DNA of 8,069 nt, taken from NCBI GenBank assembly GCA_913031405.1, contig CAJWCX010000041.1:1-8069 (forward strand). The letters run 5' to 3'. Within the stretch, counting starts at the first letter, position 1; the number at the start of each line of letters is the position of its first letter. Shown piece by piece: positions 1 to 6,549 of this stretch. The position numbers were made by a program, and so were the translations under genes. The stretch is from an uncultured Flavobacteriales bacterium (lineage in GTDB: Bacteria; Bacteroidota; Bacteroidia; Flavobacteriales_D; Crocinitomicaceae). The notes beneath the pieces are model-generated. The model saw nothing but the letters and a program-made list of their open reading frames with translations. It made no database searches and was not told the origin of the DNA.

Positions 1-758
1 TTGAGCCTGGTATAGATGGAGCTGATAATGTTTGCCGTGCAGTTGATACTATAGACCTGAACAATTACATAACAGCAGGGGAAGACTTTGGATATTGGAG
101 TTTCCCAGCAAATGAGTCCTTTGTAAATGGCTCCATTGCTTCAGTTCAATTCCTGCCAGAGGGTTCTCATGATTTTCTTTATGTAGTGAGCACTCCATGT
201 GCATCAGATACAACAATTGCCACGATTGTAATATACGGACCTTCGTCTGCGGGTAATGACGGGGCAGACACCCTTTGCATGAACGAACCCTACAATTTAT
301 TGTCTGCGTTATCGGGTACAATTGATTTAGGTGGTCAATGGGTTGATCCTACAGGACAAACCCTTTCTGGACCAAGTATCACAGGAAGTGCTATACCCGG
401 TAGCTATAACTACCAATACTTGGCATCCAATGGTATTTGTGCAACAGATACCTCTACTGTCCTGCTTTTTGTTAATCCAGATTGTGACTATTTAGGTTTG
501 ATGGAGTCAGAACTGGCGTTCTTTGACATTTATCCAAATCCAACGAGAGGAGAATTTACAATTCAAGCCTCAGAAGCTGAAGGCTTCTTTAGTGTTGAAA
601 TTACGGACTTGAATGGTCGAACTGTAAGTAATTTGAAAAACTACATCACCGGAAATGAAATGAAATCAATTGATTTGAGCGCTTCAGAAGACGGAATGTA
701 CTTCGTCAAAATATATAACAACAGTGTATTCAAAACCTACAGATTGGTTAAAGACTAG
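1..758 (+). CDS. T9SS-exported repeat protein, C-terminal part (5' end outside window)
   Basis: The frame is open from the left edge (first complete codon at 3) to TAG at 756-758, giving 251 residues of a longer protein; an internal ATG at 186 is unlikely to be the start because the protein-like sequence continues upstream. Residues 1-82 and 83-158 are two divergent copies of an extracellular, probably Ig-like/PKD-like module, sharing a GxDGAD...C opening, a DL...W core and a YxYLAS/FLYVVS...CATDT/CASDT end with paired cysteines. Residues ~173-251 are a type A T9SS sorting domain: FFDIYPNPTRGEF, then VEITDLNGRTV, then DGMYFVKIYNN and a basic RLVKD end. Known for the family: the domain directs export across the outer membrane, is removed, and the protein is attached to the surface or released. 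The function of the missing N-terminal part cannot be told; adhesin or gliding-type surface proteins are possible. It ends at a strong terminator. Confidence 0.88.
   Translation, partial: EPGIDGADNVCRAVDTIDLNNYITAGEDFGYWSFPANESFVNGSIASVQFLPEGSHDFLYVVSTPCASDTTIATIVIYGPSSAGNDGADTLCMNEPYNLLSALSGTIDLGGQWVDPTGQTLSGPSITGSAIPGSYNYQYLASNGICATDTSTVLLFVNPDCDYLGLMESELAFFDIYPNPTRGEFTIQASEAEGFFSVEITDLNGRTVSNLKNYITGNEMKSIDLSASEDGMYFVKIYNNSVFKTYRLVKD
3..248 (+). repeat. Extracellular repeat module, copy 1 (partial at left edge)
   Basis: Protein-level repeat encoding residues 1-82 of the visible part. It opens with PGIDGADNVC and closes with VVSTPCASDTTIATIVIYG. It aligns by eye to the following module at the same spacing between its two cysteines, but the DNA is well diverged, so this is an old duplication and not a recombining tandem repeat. 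More copies may lie to the left of the window. Confidence 0.6.
249..476 (+). repeat. Extracellular repeat module, copy 2
   Basis: Protein-level repeat encoding residues 83-158. It opens with AGNDGADTLC and closes with ASNGICATDTSTVLLFVNP, matching copy 1 in the opening GxDGADxxC, a central DLxxxW-like segment and the closing C-A-(S/T)-D-T beta strand. It is followed by a short linker with another cysteine and then the T9SS sorting domain. Confidence 0.6.
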
Positions 759-778
759 ATTGTTTAAACACGAAATGG

Positions 779-804
779 AAGGGAGGTTTTGCCTCCCTTT
801 TTTT
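779..804 (+). terminator. Intrinsic terminator after the T9SS surface-protein gene
   Basis: GGGAGG (781-786) pairs with CCTCCC (792-797) around the loop TTTTG. The flanking AA (779-780) can also pair with the first two T of a seven-T run (798-804). It lies 20 bases after the stop codon and separates this gene from the aminotransferase operon, whose ATG is only 22 bases past the T-run. The operon promoter must therefore overlap the hairpin, or the operon depends partly on read-through. Confidence 0.88.
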
Positions 805-826
805 ATTTTTAACCGAATATAATAAA

Positions 827-1954
827 ATGTCAAAGCTTCCACATATAACGACTAGTATCTTCAGTAAAATGTCTTTACTAGCCAAAGAACATAAGGCCAT
901 TAACCTTTCGCAAGGCTTCCCTGATTTTCCAATCGATGTCAAATTAAAGAATATCATCACCCAAAAAATTCAAGAAGATACACACCAATACTGTCCTGCT
1001 TCAGGACACCCAGAATTGCTTGAAGAAATTGCCCAAGTTGTGAAAAAATCATATCAAAGGGAGGCGCATGTAGAAAAAGAAATTCTTGTAACAGCAGGAG
1101 CTACGCAAGCCATTTTCACTGCCATACAAGCCGTTGTTCATACTGGAGACGAAGTCATCATCCTTGACCCTAGCTATGACTGTTATGTCGCTCCAGTTTT
1201 ATTGTGTAATGCAAAACCGATAAGAGTATCCTTGGGTTCGAACTTTATGCCCGACTGGGAGTCTATTCAAAAACATGTGAATTCAAAAACAAAGCTGATT
1301 ATAACCAATAACCCTCACAATCCTTCGGGGAGAACTTGGGGAGAAGATGACATGAATCAGCTTAAGCTTTTACTGGATGAATTCAAGAACCTTCATTTGC
1401 TTTCAGATGAGGTCTACGAGTTCATTACCTTTGAAAACAAACATCTTTCAGCTCACTTATACGAATCTCTTCACAAAAAAAGTATCATCGTATCCTCTTT
1501 TGGAAAAACGCTTCATGTAACTGGTTGGAAAATTGGTTATGTTATTGCTGATGAAAAAATAATGAATGAAATTAAAAAAATACATCAATATATGGTGTTT
1601 TGTGTAAACAGTATGAGCCAACATGTTATTGGGGCATATCTGAGTCAAGACGGATTGAAAGATATCAAAATTTTATATAAGAAAAAACGAGATATTTTTA
1701 GAAAAGGAATTGAAAAAAGCAGGTTCAAATTACTCCCTTGTGAGGGTACCTATTTTCAAACCCTCAGTTACGAAGGAGTTTCTAATTTATCAGATATTGA
1801 GTTTACAGAACAACTCACAAAAAAATATGGTGTGGCAGCAATTCCTATTTCCGTGTTTAGCCAAGACAATCAACACCATAAAATGATCAGATTTTGCTTT
1901 GCAAAAGAGAATTCAACCCTAAAAACAGCAAGTGATTTATTATGCAAGATTTAA
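827..1954 (+). CDS. Methionine/glutamine-type aminotransferase (class I/II, PLP)
   Basis: A 375-residue fold-type I PLP aminotransferase closely resembling E. coli YbdL (methionine aminotransferase) and the kynurenine/glutamine transaminase K group along its whole length. Visible signatures: SKLPHITTSIFSKMS and INLSQGFPDFP at the N-terminus; VTAGATQAI (88-96); DPSYDCY (114-120); NPHNPSG (162-168) with Asn165; SDEVYE (193-198) with Asp194 facing the pyridine nitrogen and Tyr197; SSFGKT (223-228) with Lys227 as the Schiff-base lysine; TGWKIGY; PCEGTYF (304-310); and MIRFCFAK with Arg355 for the substrate carboxylate. Length and all key residues are normal, so it should be active and cytoplasmic. 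Probable reaction: transfer of an amino group between methionine, aromatic amino acids or glutamine and 2-oxo acids, as in methionine salvage; exact substrate preference is inferred. ATG at 827 fits homologues and has an A-rich leader without a Shine-Dalgarno. Its stop overlaps the omega-amidase start. Confidence 0.92.
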   Translation: MSKLPHITTSIFSKMSLLAKEHKAINLSQGFPDFPIDVKLKNIITQKIQEDTHQYCPASGHPELLEEIAQVVKKSYQREAHVEKEILVTAGATQAIFTAIQAVVHTGDEVIILDPSYDCYVAPVLLCNAKPIRVSLGSNFMPDWESIQKHVNSKTKLIITNNPHNPSGRTWGEDDMNQLKLLLDEFKNLHLLSDEVYEFITFENKHLSAHLYESLHKKSIIVSSFGKTLHVTGWKIGYVIADEKIMNEIKKIHQYMVFCVNSMSQHVIGAYLSQDGLKDIKILYKKKRDIFRKGIEKSRFKLLPCEGTYFQTLSYEGVSNLSDIEFTEQLTKKYGVAAIPISVFSQDNQHHKMIRFCFAKENSTLKTASDLLCKI

Positions 1955-2709
1955 GCATTGGCCTTCTTCAATTTGACCAGAGTTGGGAAAACAAAACAAT
2001 AAACTTTCACAAAATTCATTCTTTTTTGAAAGACAAAAAAGAGATTGATTTATTATTGCTTCCAGAAATGTTTCATACGGGATTTACCATGAATATTGAA
2101 ATGACAGAGACTATGGTGTGTTCGGAGGGCATCAATTTTTTAAAAGATTTATCAAAGGAAAAACAATGTGCCATATTCACCTCCTTAATCATTGAAGATA
2201 AAGGTCATTTTTATAACAGAGGTGTTTTTATTCAACCCGATGAACAAGTGATTATTTACGACAAAAGAAAAACATTTGGACTTGCAGGCGAAGACCAAAT
2301 TTTCAAACGTGGAAAAACACAAAAAATTATTGAATACAAGGGTTGGAAATTAAATCTTCAGATTTGTTATGATCTTCGATTCCCTGAATTGTCAGAAAAT
2401 AAAATTAACGAACAAGGCACGCCGATTTATGATGCTTCTCTTTTTATTGCCAATTGGCCAGAAAAGAGATCAAATCACTGGAAAACATTACTCATAGCAA
2501 GGGCGATTGAGAACCAGTCCTATGTATTGGCTTGTAATAGAGTTGGAAAAGACGCAAATAATCTCTCCTATTCAGGCGACTCTTGTGTTATTGATGCTCT
2601 TGGAAATGTCCTCTCCTCATCCAAAGCAGAAGGACTCGTACAATTCAAAATCAAAAAAGAACCACTCCTTGAAATTAGAAAAAACCTACCTTTTCTTAAA
2701 GATAAGTGA
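1942..2709 (+). CDS. Omega-amidase of the nitrilase superfamily (YafV/Nit2-like)
   Basis: A 255-residue carbon-nitrogen hydrolase, full length for the family and very like E. coli YafV. The nitrilase residues are present: Glu42 in LPEMF (40-44), Lys108 in YDKRKTF (106-112), second Glu117 in AGEDQIF, and nucleophile Cys142 in QICYDLRFPE (140-149). NWPEKRSNHWKTLLIARAIENQ (171-192) and the following CNRVG are hallmarks of the omega-amidase branch. Known for that branch: hydrolysis of 2-oxoglutaramate and 2-oxosuccinamate to 2-oxo acids plus ammonia, in the cytoplasm. One variation: the His usual after Lys-Arg in the YDKRHLF motif is Lys110 here. Its ATG lies inside the end of the aminotransferase gene (13-base overlap, different frame), so the two are almost certainly co-transcribed and probably translationally coupled. 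This supports a glutamine transaminase/omega-amidase pathway. A general amidase is a less likely alternative. Confidence 0.9.
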   Translation: MQDLSIGLLQFDQSWENKTINFHKIHSFLKDKKEIDLLLLPEMFHTGFTMNIEMTETMVCSEGINFLKDLSKEKQCAIFTSLIIEDKGHFYNRGVFIQPDEQVIIYDKRKTFGLAGEDQIFKRGKTQKIIEYKGWKLNLQICYDLRFPELSENKINEQGTPIYDASLFIANWPEKRSNHWKTLLIARAIENQSYVLACNRVGKDANNLSYSGDSCVIDALGNVLSSSKAEGLVQFKIKKEPLLEIRKNLPFLKDK

Positions 2710-2727
2710 TTTTTATTGAGAGTTTCG

Positions 2728-2735
2728 TATATTTA
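2728..2735 (+). promoter_or_regulatory. Candidate Bacteroidota -7 element for the second T9SS gene
   Basis: TATATTTA differs from the Bacteroidota -7 consensus TAnnTTTG at its last base and lies 19 bases before the ATG at 2755, which would give a short leader. The nearest upstream TTG (2716-2718) is too close for a standard -33 element, so this is only a candidate. The 45-base gap after the omega-amidase gene has no visible terminator, so read-through from that operon is also possible. Confidence 0.35.
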
Positions 2736-2754
2736 CCATCCTTAAAATAATCAA

Positions 2755-4602
2755 ATGAAAAAACAGATATTACTTCTATGCTTGTCTCTAACTGCGAGTA
2801 CTTTATGGTCTCAAAAAAATGAAACCAATAACACCAACGCTTTATTTGAAATGGCTCCTTTTATTGAGTCATCGATAAATTTAAAACCGAATTTATCACA
2901 TCAAAAATCCACACCCATATGGTCTGATGATTTTTCAGATCCATCAACTTGGGAAATAGTTTCTGCTGGTCAGGGTTCTTTTGTTATCGGTAACAATTCA
3001 GACCCAGGAATAACATCACAGGCCCAATACATGGGTGGGATGGAAACTAATGGTACATCTGCAGCCAACGGTTTTGCCTTTTTCAATGGTGTTCAGCATC
3101 TTATTAATGCAGACGTTGATCCACAAGATACTTGGGTGAGCACAGATACTATCGATTTATCCGGAACAAGTTCTGCGTTTCTTTCTTTGAGATTTAATCA
3201 GCGGTATAGAGCCTTCAACTATGATCAAACCTTTGTTGAGTTTTCAGAAGACGGTGGAGCAAGTTGGACTGCCTTTTCAGCAGATGTGAATATTGATGTT
3301 CCTACAAACGGGGATCCACTTCAAAACAACGTATCTGTATTGTTGCCTACAACAAACTCAGCCCTTTCGATGATTCGTTTTAGATGGATCTCTGATTCAG
3401 ATAGTGATCAGTATGGAAGTGGATATGGGTGGATGATTGACGATGTTGAAATCTATGAGCCATACGATAATGAGTTGAGTCTTGAAAAACTTTATACGCA
3501 CGACATATATAACGATTGGGATTACTACCAGACGCCATTGTCGCAGGCGCAATCAACAAAAATATATGCGATTATTAGAAACAACGGCGCTGTGAGTCAA
3601 ACACAAGACCTTTCTGTTGATATTTCTGGCGCGGGAACATCCAGTGGTACTGTATCTTTTACTGTTGAACCGGGAACAACGGATACGGTTATTTATGATA
3701 CTGGCTTCACCCCTTCTGCTATAGGTCTACATACGGTAACGGCAACACTTCCTGAAGATTCTTTAGCGACCAACAATTCCTTATCTGAAGACTTTGAAAT
3801 GACACAACATATTTATGGGCACAACCATCCTTTAGGGTCGAGCGTTATTGACTTTACACAAGAAGGATTAATCGGAGTTGGAAATCAATTTGGTGTTGTG
3901 GCCAATGAGGTTGTTAAGGGCTTAGATGTATCATTTGCTGGAGGAACCACCTCAGGTCTCGAGGTAGAAGTTCTTGTTTATGAAGTAGTCACAAATATTC
4001 AGGACGCAGCAAATGTTTTTGTTGGTGGTGCCGTTGGTGGACTTTATTTCCTTCCTTCTCCTGTGCCCACGAATACACCAGTAACTATTCCTTTAGAAAA
4101 CTTAAATGGCGATATCGGTATTAGCCTAGAGGCTGGAAAGGTTTATATGGCCTTGGTAAGTACATACCAAAGCCCAGACATCAATATGGCTATTAAGCGC
4201 TCTTCAAAAGGGGATGATGATTTTTCCACTGTTTGCTTTGGCCCATTTGGTCAGGGTGGTGCTGAAAATTATTACAATGGATGGGGATGGTCTCCTGCAG
4301 TGAAGTTGAATTTTGAACCTACAATTGGAATATCAGAAAATAACAGTACGGTTCACGTAGGAGATATCTTCCCAAATCCTGTAAGTTCGGAGTCGATCAT
4401 CAATATTGTTCTCGATAACACTCAACAAGTTGATTTTACAATCGTTGATCTTTCTGGAAGAGCTGTGAAAACAAATTCAATGAATTTAAACGAAGGGGAC
4501 AACCAAGTTTCTATAGATTCTTCTGATTTGCCTTCAGGGGCGTACAGGATTGTTATCTCTAGCGAGGATAACTTAATGACTAGAATGTTCGTTAAGAAAT
4601 AG
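2755..4602 (+). CDS. Secreted T9SS cargo protein with beta-sandwich module, function unknown
   Basis: A complete 615-residue secreted protein. Residues 1-19 are a Sec signal peptide (MKKQILLLCLSLTASTLWS), probably cut before Gln20. Residues ~55-236 look like the carbohydrate- or MAM-like jelly-roll module common in Bacteroidota surface proteins: WSDDFSDPSTWE at the start, LSLRFNQRYRAF and VEFSEDGGASW in the middle, GYGWMIDDVEIYEP at the end. Residues ~240-348 resemble a CARDB-type Ig-like domain (IRNNGAVSQTQDLSVDI, then TATLPEDSLATNN). Residues ~350-520 are a beta-rich segment I do not recognise. Residues ~534-615 are a T9SS type A sorting domain: VGDIFPNPVSSES, FTIVDLSGRAV, LPSGAYRIVIS and a final RMFVKK. 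No catalytic motif is visible, so a binding, adhesion or matrix role is only inferred. It ends just before a strong terminator, and it is probably a single-gene unit. Confidence 0.85.
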   Translation: MKKQILLLCLSLTASTLWSQKNETNNTNALFEMAPFIESSINLKPNLSHQKSTPIWSDDFSDPSTWEIVSAGQGSFVIGNNSDPGITSQAQYMGGMETNGTSAANGFAFFNGVQHLINADVDPQDTWVSTDTIDLSGTSSAFLSLRFNQRYRAFNYDQTFVEFSEDGGASWTAFSADVNIDVPTNGDPLQNNVSVLLPTTNSALSMIRFRWISDSDSDQYGSGYGWMIDDVEIYEPYDNELSLEKLYTHDIYNDWDYYQTPLSQAQSTKIYAIIRNNGAVSQTQDLSVDISGAGTSSGTVSFTVEPGTTDTVIYDTGFTPSAIGLHTVTATLPEDSLATNNSLSEDFEMTQHIYGHNHPLGSSVIDFTQEGLIGVGNQFGVVANEVVKGLDVSFAGGTTSGLEVEVLVYEVVTNIQDAANVFVGGAVGGLYFLPSPVPTNTPVTIPLENLNGDIGISLEAGKVYMALVSTYQSPDINMAIKRSSKGDDDFSTVCFGPFGQGGAENYYNGWGWSPAVKLNFEPTIGISENNSTVHVGDIFPNPVSSESIINIVLDNTQQVDFTIVDLSGRAVKTNSMNLNEGDNQVSIDSSDLPSGAYRIVISSEDNLMTRMFVKK

Positions 4603-4620
4603 CAGAATTAATTAAAATCA

Positions 4621-4645
4621 AAGCCGGCACATGCCGGCTTTTTTT
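4621..4645 (+). terminator. Intrinsic terminator after the second T9SS gene
   Basis: AAGCCGGC (4621-4628) pairs with GCCGGCTT (4633-4640) around the loop ACAT, and the T-run continues to 4645. The stem is GC-rich and perfect in otherwise AT-rich DNA. The T-run is directly followed by the ATG at 4646 chosen for the YqaA-like gene; an in-frame ATG at 4631 lies in the hairpin loop. Confidence 0.9.
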
Positions 4646-5077
4646 ATGTTCGATTTTGAGATTGGTTATATAGGACTTTTTTTAACCAGCTTTTTTGCTG
4701 CAACCATTATCCCTGTCTCATCTGAAGCCTTTTTAATAATAATGCTGACTTTAGGTTATGATTCTTTAAATTGTGTGCTTGTATCTACGGTTGGTAATAC
4801 TTTGGGGGGATGGTTGAATTATATTATTGGTAGAATTGGCAACCCTGACTGGCTTCGTTTTTTTAGGGCGTCTCGTGAAAAAATAAATATCTGGAAGCAA
4901 AGAGTTCAAAAATATAGCTATTGGCTTGCCCTATTCACGTGGTTGCCATTTATTGGAGACCTTCTAGGAGTTGCTCTTGGCTTTTTCCGGGCTCCTATTG
5001 TATTGTCTTTTATTTTCATTTTCATAGGAAAGTTTTTACGTTACCTTGTTCTTGTTTTGTTTTATAATCAGATTTAA
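4646..5077 (+). CDS. YqaA-like small DedA/VTT-family membrane protein
   Basis: A 143-residue membrane protein resembling E. coli YqaA, a short member of the DedA/VTT (SNARE-associated) group. Shared pattern: SFFAATIIPVSSEAFL (15-30) with Pro23 and Glu27, VGNTLGGWLNYIIGR (49-63), WLPFIGDLLGVALGFFR (99-115) and GKFLRY (128-133). Hydrophobic segments lie at ~8-37, ~41-62, ~92-113 and ~116-140; the first and third may be re-entrant, as in VTT proteins. Known for the wider family: lipid or small-molecule transport across the inner membrane and envelope homeostasis; the role of YqaA itself is not settled. Start: ATG 4646 is preferred over the in-frame ATG 4631 because 4631 lies inside the terminator loop and because the N-terminus then has the same length as in YqaA. 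There is no room for a normal leader after the terminator. The DUF389 gene follows after 50 bases without a terminator, so co-transcription is likely. Confidence 0.82.
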   Translation: MFDFEIGYIGLFLTSFFAATIIPVSSEAFLIIMLTLGYDSLNCVLVSTVGNTLGGWLNYIIGRIGNPDWLRFFRASREKINIWKQRVQKYSYWLALFTWLPFIGDLLGVALGFFRAPIVLSFIFIFIGKFLRYLVLVLFYNQI

Positions 5078-5127
5078 TAGGCTCGAACAATTACGTCATT
5101 TAAATAATAAATTTTATTTTTAACCTA

Positions 5128-6549
5128 ATGGAAAAACTATTTGATTTTATTCGAAACGTTGTTGACAGCTTTCGTTTGAAAAAAGAAAGAGAAGAATTTG
5201 AACTCATCTACTCTAATATTGACAGTGGAGTTGTCTTTAAGGGTACGAATCTATGGATTTTAGTTTTTGCAGTATTTATATGTTCATTAGGTTTAAATGT
5301 AAATTCGGCAGCAGTAGTAATTGGAGCCATGCTTGTATCTCCAATAATGGGGCCCATTATTGGGATGGGGTTTGGTTTAGCAACGACAGATTTGGCCTTG
5401 TTGAAAAAAGCCTTGTACAATTACCTGTTTGCAGGACTTGTTGGACTGACTACGTCTACGCTTTACTTTTCTCTAACACCTATTGATGTGGCACAAACCG
5501 AGATGTTGGCAAGGACCTCTCCAAACATTTATGATGTGCTCATCGCTTTCTTTGGGGGGCTTGCAGGGATTGTTGCCATCGCAAGTAAAATGAAGGGGAA
5601 TGTGATTCCTGGTGTTGCCATTGCAACAGCATTAATGCCCCCTCTATGTACGGCTGGTTATGGTTTGGCTACGTTTCAAATGGAGTTTTTTTTAGGTGCT
5701 TTTTATTTGTTTTTCATCAATACTGTATTTATTTCTTTGGCCACCTTGTTAACAGCTCGAATATTAAAATTCCCTCAGAAAGAAAACTTAGATGATAAAA
5801 TCACCAAGAGAACAAACCGTGTTATTCTCGTCATTACGACACTTACAATTATTCCAAGTATTTATTTTGGGTACACAATGGTACAACAAAATAGATACAC
5901 TCAGAAAGCGGAAAAGTTTATTGACAGTGAGATTGCTGTTCAGCCCATTGCCAATGTCTATCTATTGGATCAAGAAATCGATGCCCAAAATAAAAAAATA
6001 ACCCTAACCTATGGCGGAGAACTCATACCAAAAGACAAACAAGAATTCATGAGACGTAATCTGTCCAGCTTCGGTCTTGAAGAAACAATTTTGACTATTA
6101 AGCAGGGTTTTGCAAACCTCAAAGACAAAGAAATCATTAATCCACTGGCAGCAGAGGTCATGGCGAAAGAAGAGCAAATAAAAATTTTAGAAAGAGAATT
6201 AAGCCACAAGTCAGGGGATTTAGATAGTATTCAAATGATTACTCAAATAGGAAGTCAGGTCTTTAATGAACTTAAAGCCCAATATCAAAACGTGTCCTCT
6301 CTGACAATGCAACCCGGAATTAAGCACACGGATTCTATAGCGAGTAATGCCTGGATGGTGCAAATCTGTCACGACAGTATTCTTGCCATAAATGATCAAA
6401 TTCGTATACGTTCCTGGCTAAAGGCCAGAGTAAATGGTGAGGAGGTTTTTGTGAATTTTAACTCAACAGATACAACAAAGTACCGGCCCATCAATAAGGG
6501 AAGGTTTAAATCCGTATTTGATAGAATATGGAGTCTTAATCCTGAATAG
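5128..6549 (+). CDS. DUF389-family integral membrane protein with C-terminal extension
   Basis: A 473-residue protein. Residues ~40-212 are the DUF389 membrane domain: SAAVVIGAMLVSPIMGPIIG (60-79), then GGLAGIVAIAS (143-153), then IPGVAIATALMPPLCTAGYGL (160-180), which are the family's strongest motifs. Seven membrane helices are suggested at ~42-58, 60-85, 95-118, 134-152, 158-182, 186-210 and 231-249. Basic segments 16-21 and 211-231 would be cytoplasmic, which places the ~220-residue C-terminal part (250-473) in the periplasm (inference). That part has an alpha/beta segment (~262-330), a charged helix likely to form a coiled coil (~338-360) and a second alpha/beta segment (~370-445). The biochemical role of DUF389 proteins is unknown to me; transport is a guess. 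ATG 5128 has an A/T-rich leader without Shine-Dalgarno. The last 14 bases overlap the end of the convergent S41 gene, and no terminator is seen. Confidence 0.87.
   Translation: MEKLFDFIRNVVDSFRLKKEREEFELIYSNIDSGVVFKGTNLWILVFAVFICSLGLNVNSAAVVIGAMLVSPIMGPIIGMGFGLATTDLALLKKALYNYLFAGLVGLTTSTLYFSLTPIDVAQTEMLARTSPNIYDVLIAFFGGLAGIVAIASKMKGNVIPGVAIATALMPPLCTAGYGLATFQMEFFLGAFYLFFINTVFISLATLLTARILKFPQKENLDDKITKRTNRVILVITTLTIIPSIYFGYTMVQQNRYTQKAEKFIDSEIAVQPIANVYLLDQEIDAQNKKITLTYGGELIPKDKQEFMRRNLSSFGLEETILTIKQGFANLKDKEIINPLAAEVMAKEEQIKILERELSHKSGDLDSIQMITQIGSQVFNELKAQYQNVSSLTMQPGIKHTDSIASNAWMVQICHDSILAINDQIRIRSWLKARVNGEEVFVNFNSTDTTKYRPINKGRFKSVFDRIWSLNPE

Noticed and set aside
186..200. ATG at 186 as the start of the first gene
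   Set aside because: The frame is open to the left edge and encodes a full copy of the repeat module there, so the gene starts outside the window.
789..811. Possible promoter for the aminotransferase operon (TTG at 789-791, TATTTTTA at 804-811)
   Set aside because: It overlaps the terminator hairpin and T-run, the spacing (12 bases) is too short for a Bacteroidota promoter, and T-runs match the -7 pattern trivially.
4631..4645. In-frame ATG at 4631 as the start of the YqaA-like gene
   Set aside because: It lies in the loop of a strong terminator and would add MPAFF encoded by the stem and T-run; homologue length favours ATG 4646.
5086..5127. Possible promoter before the DUF389 gene (TAAATTTT at 5108-5115)
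   Set aside because: No -33 TTG at the right distance and the last base of the -7 motif is missing; in this AT-rich gap a chance match is likely.
5681..5695. T8 run in the DUF389 gene as a second slippery or phase-variable site
   Set aside because: The reading frame and membrane-domain motifs continue normally on both sides, and a shift would only truncate the protein.
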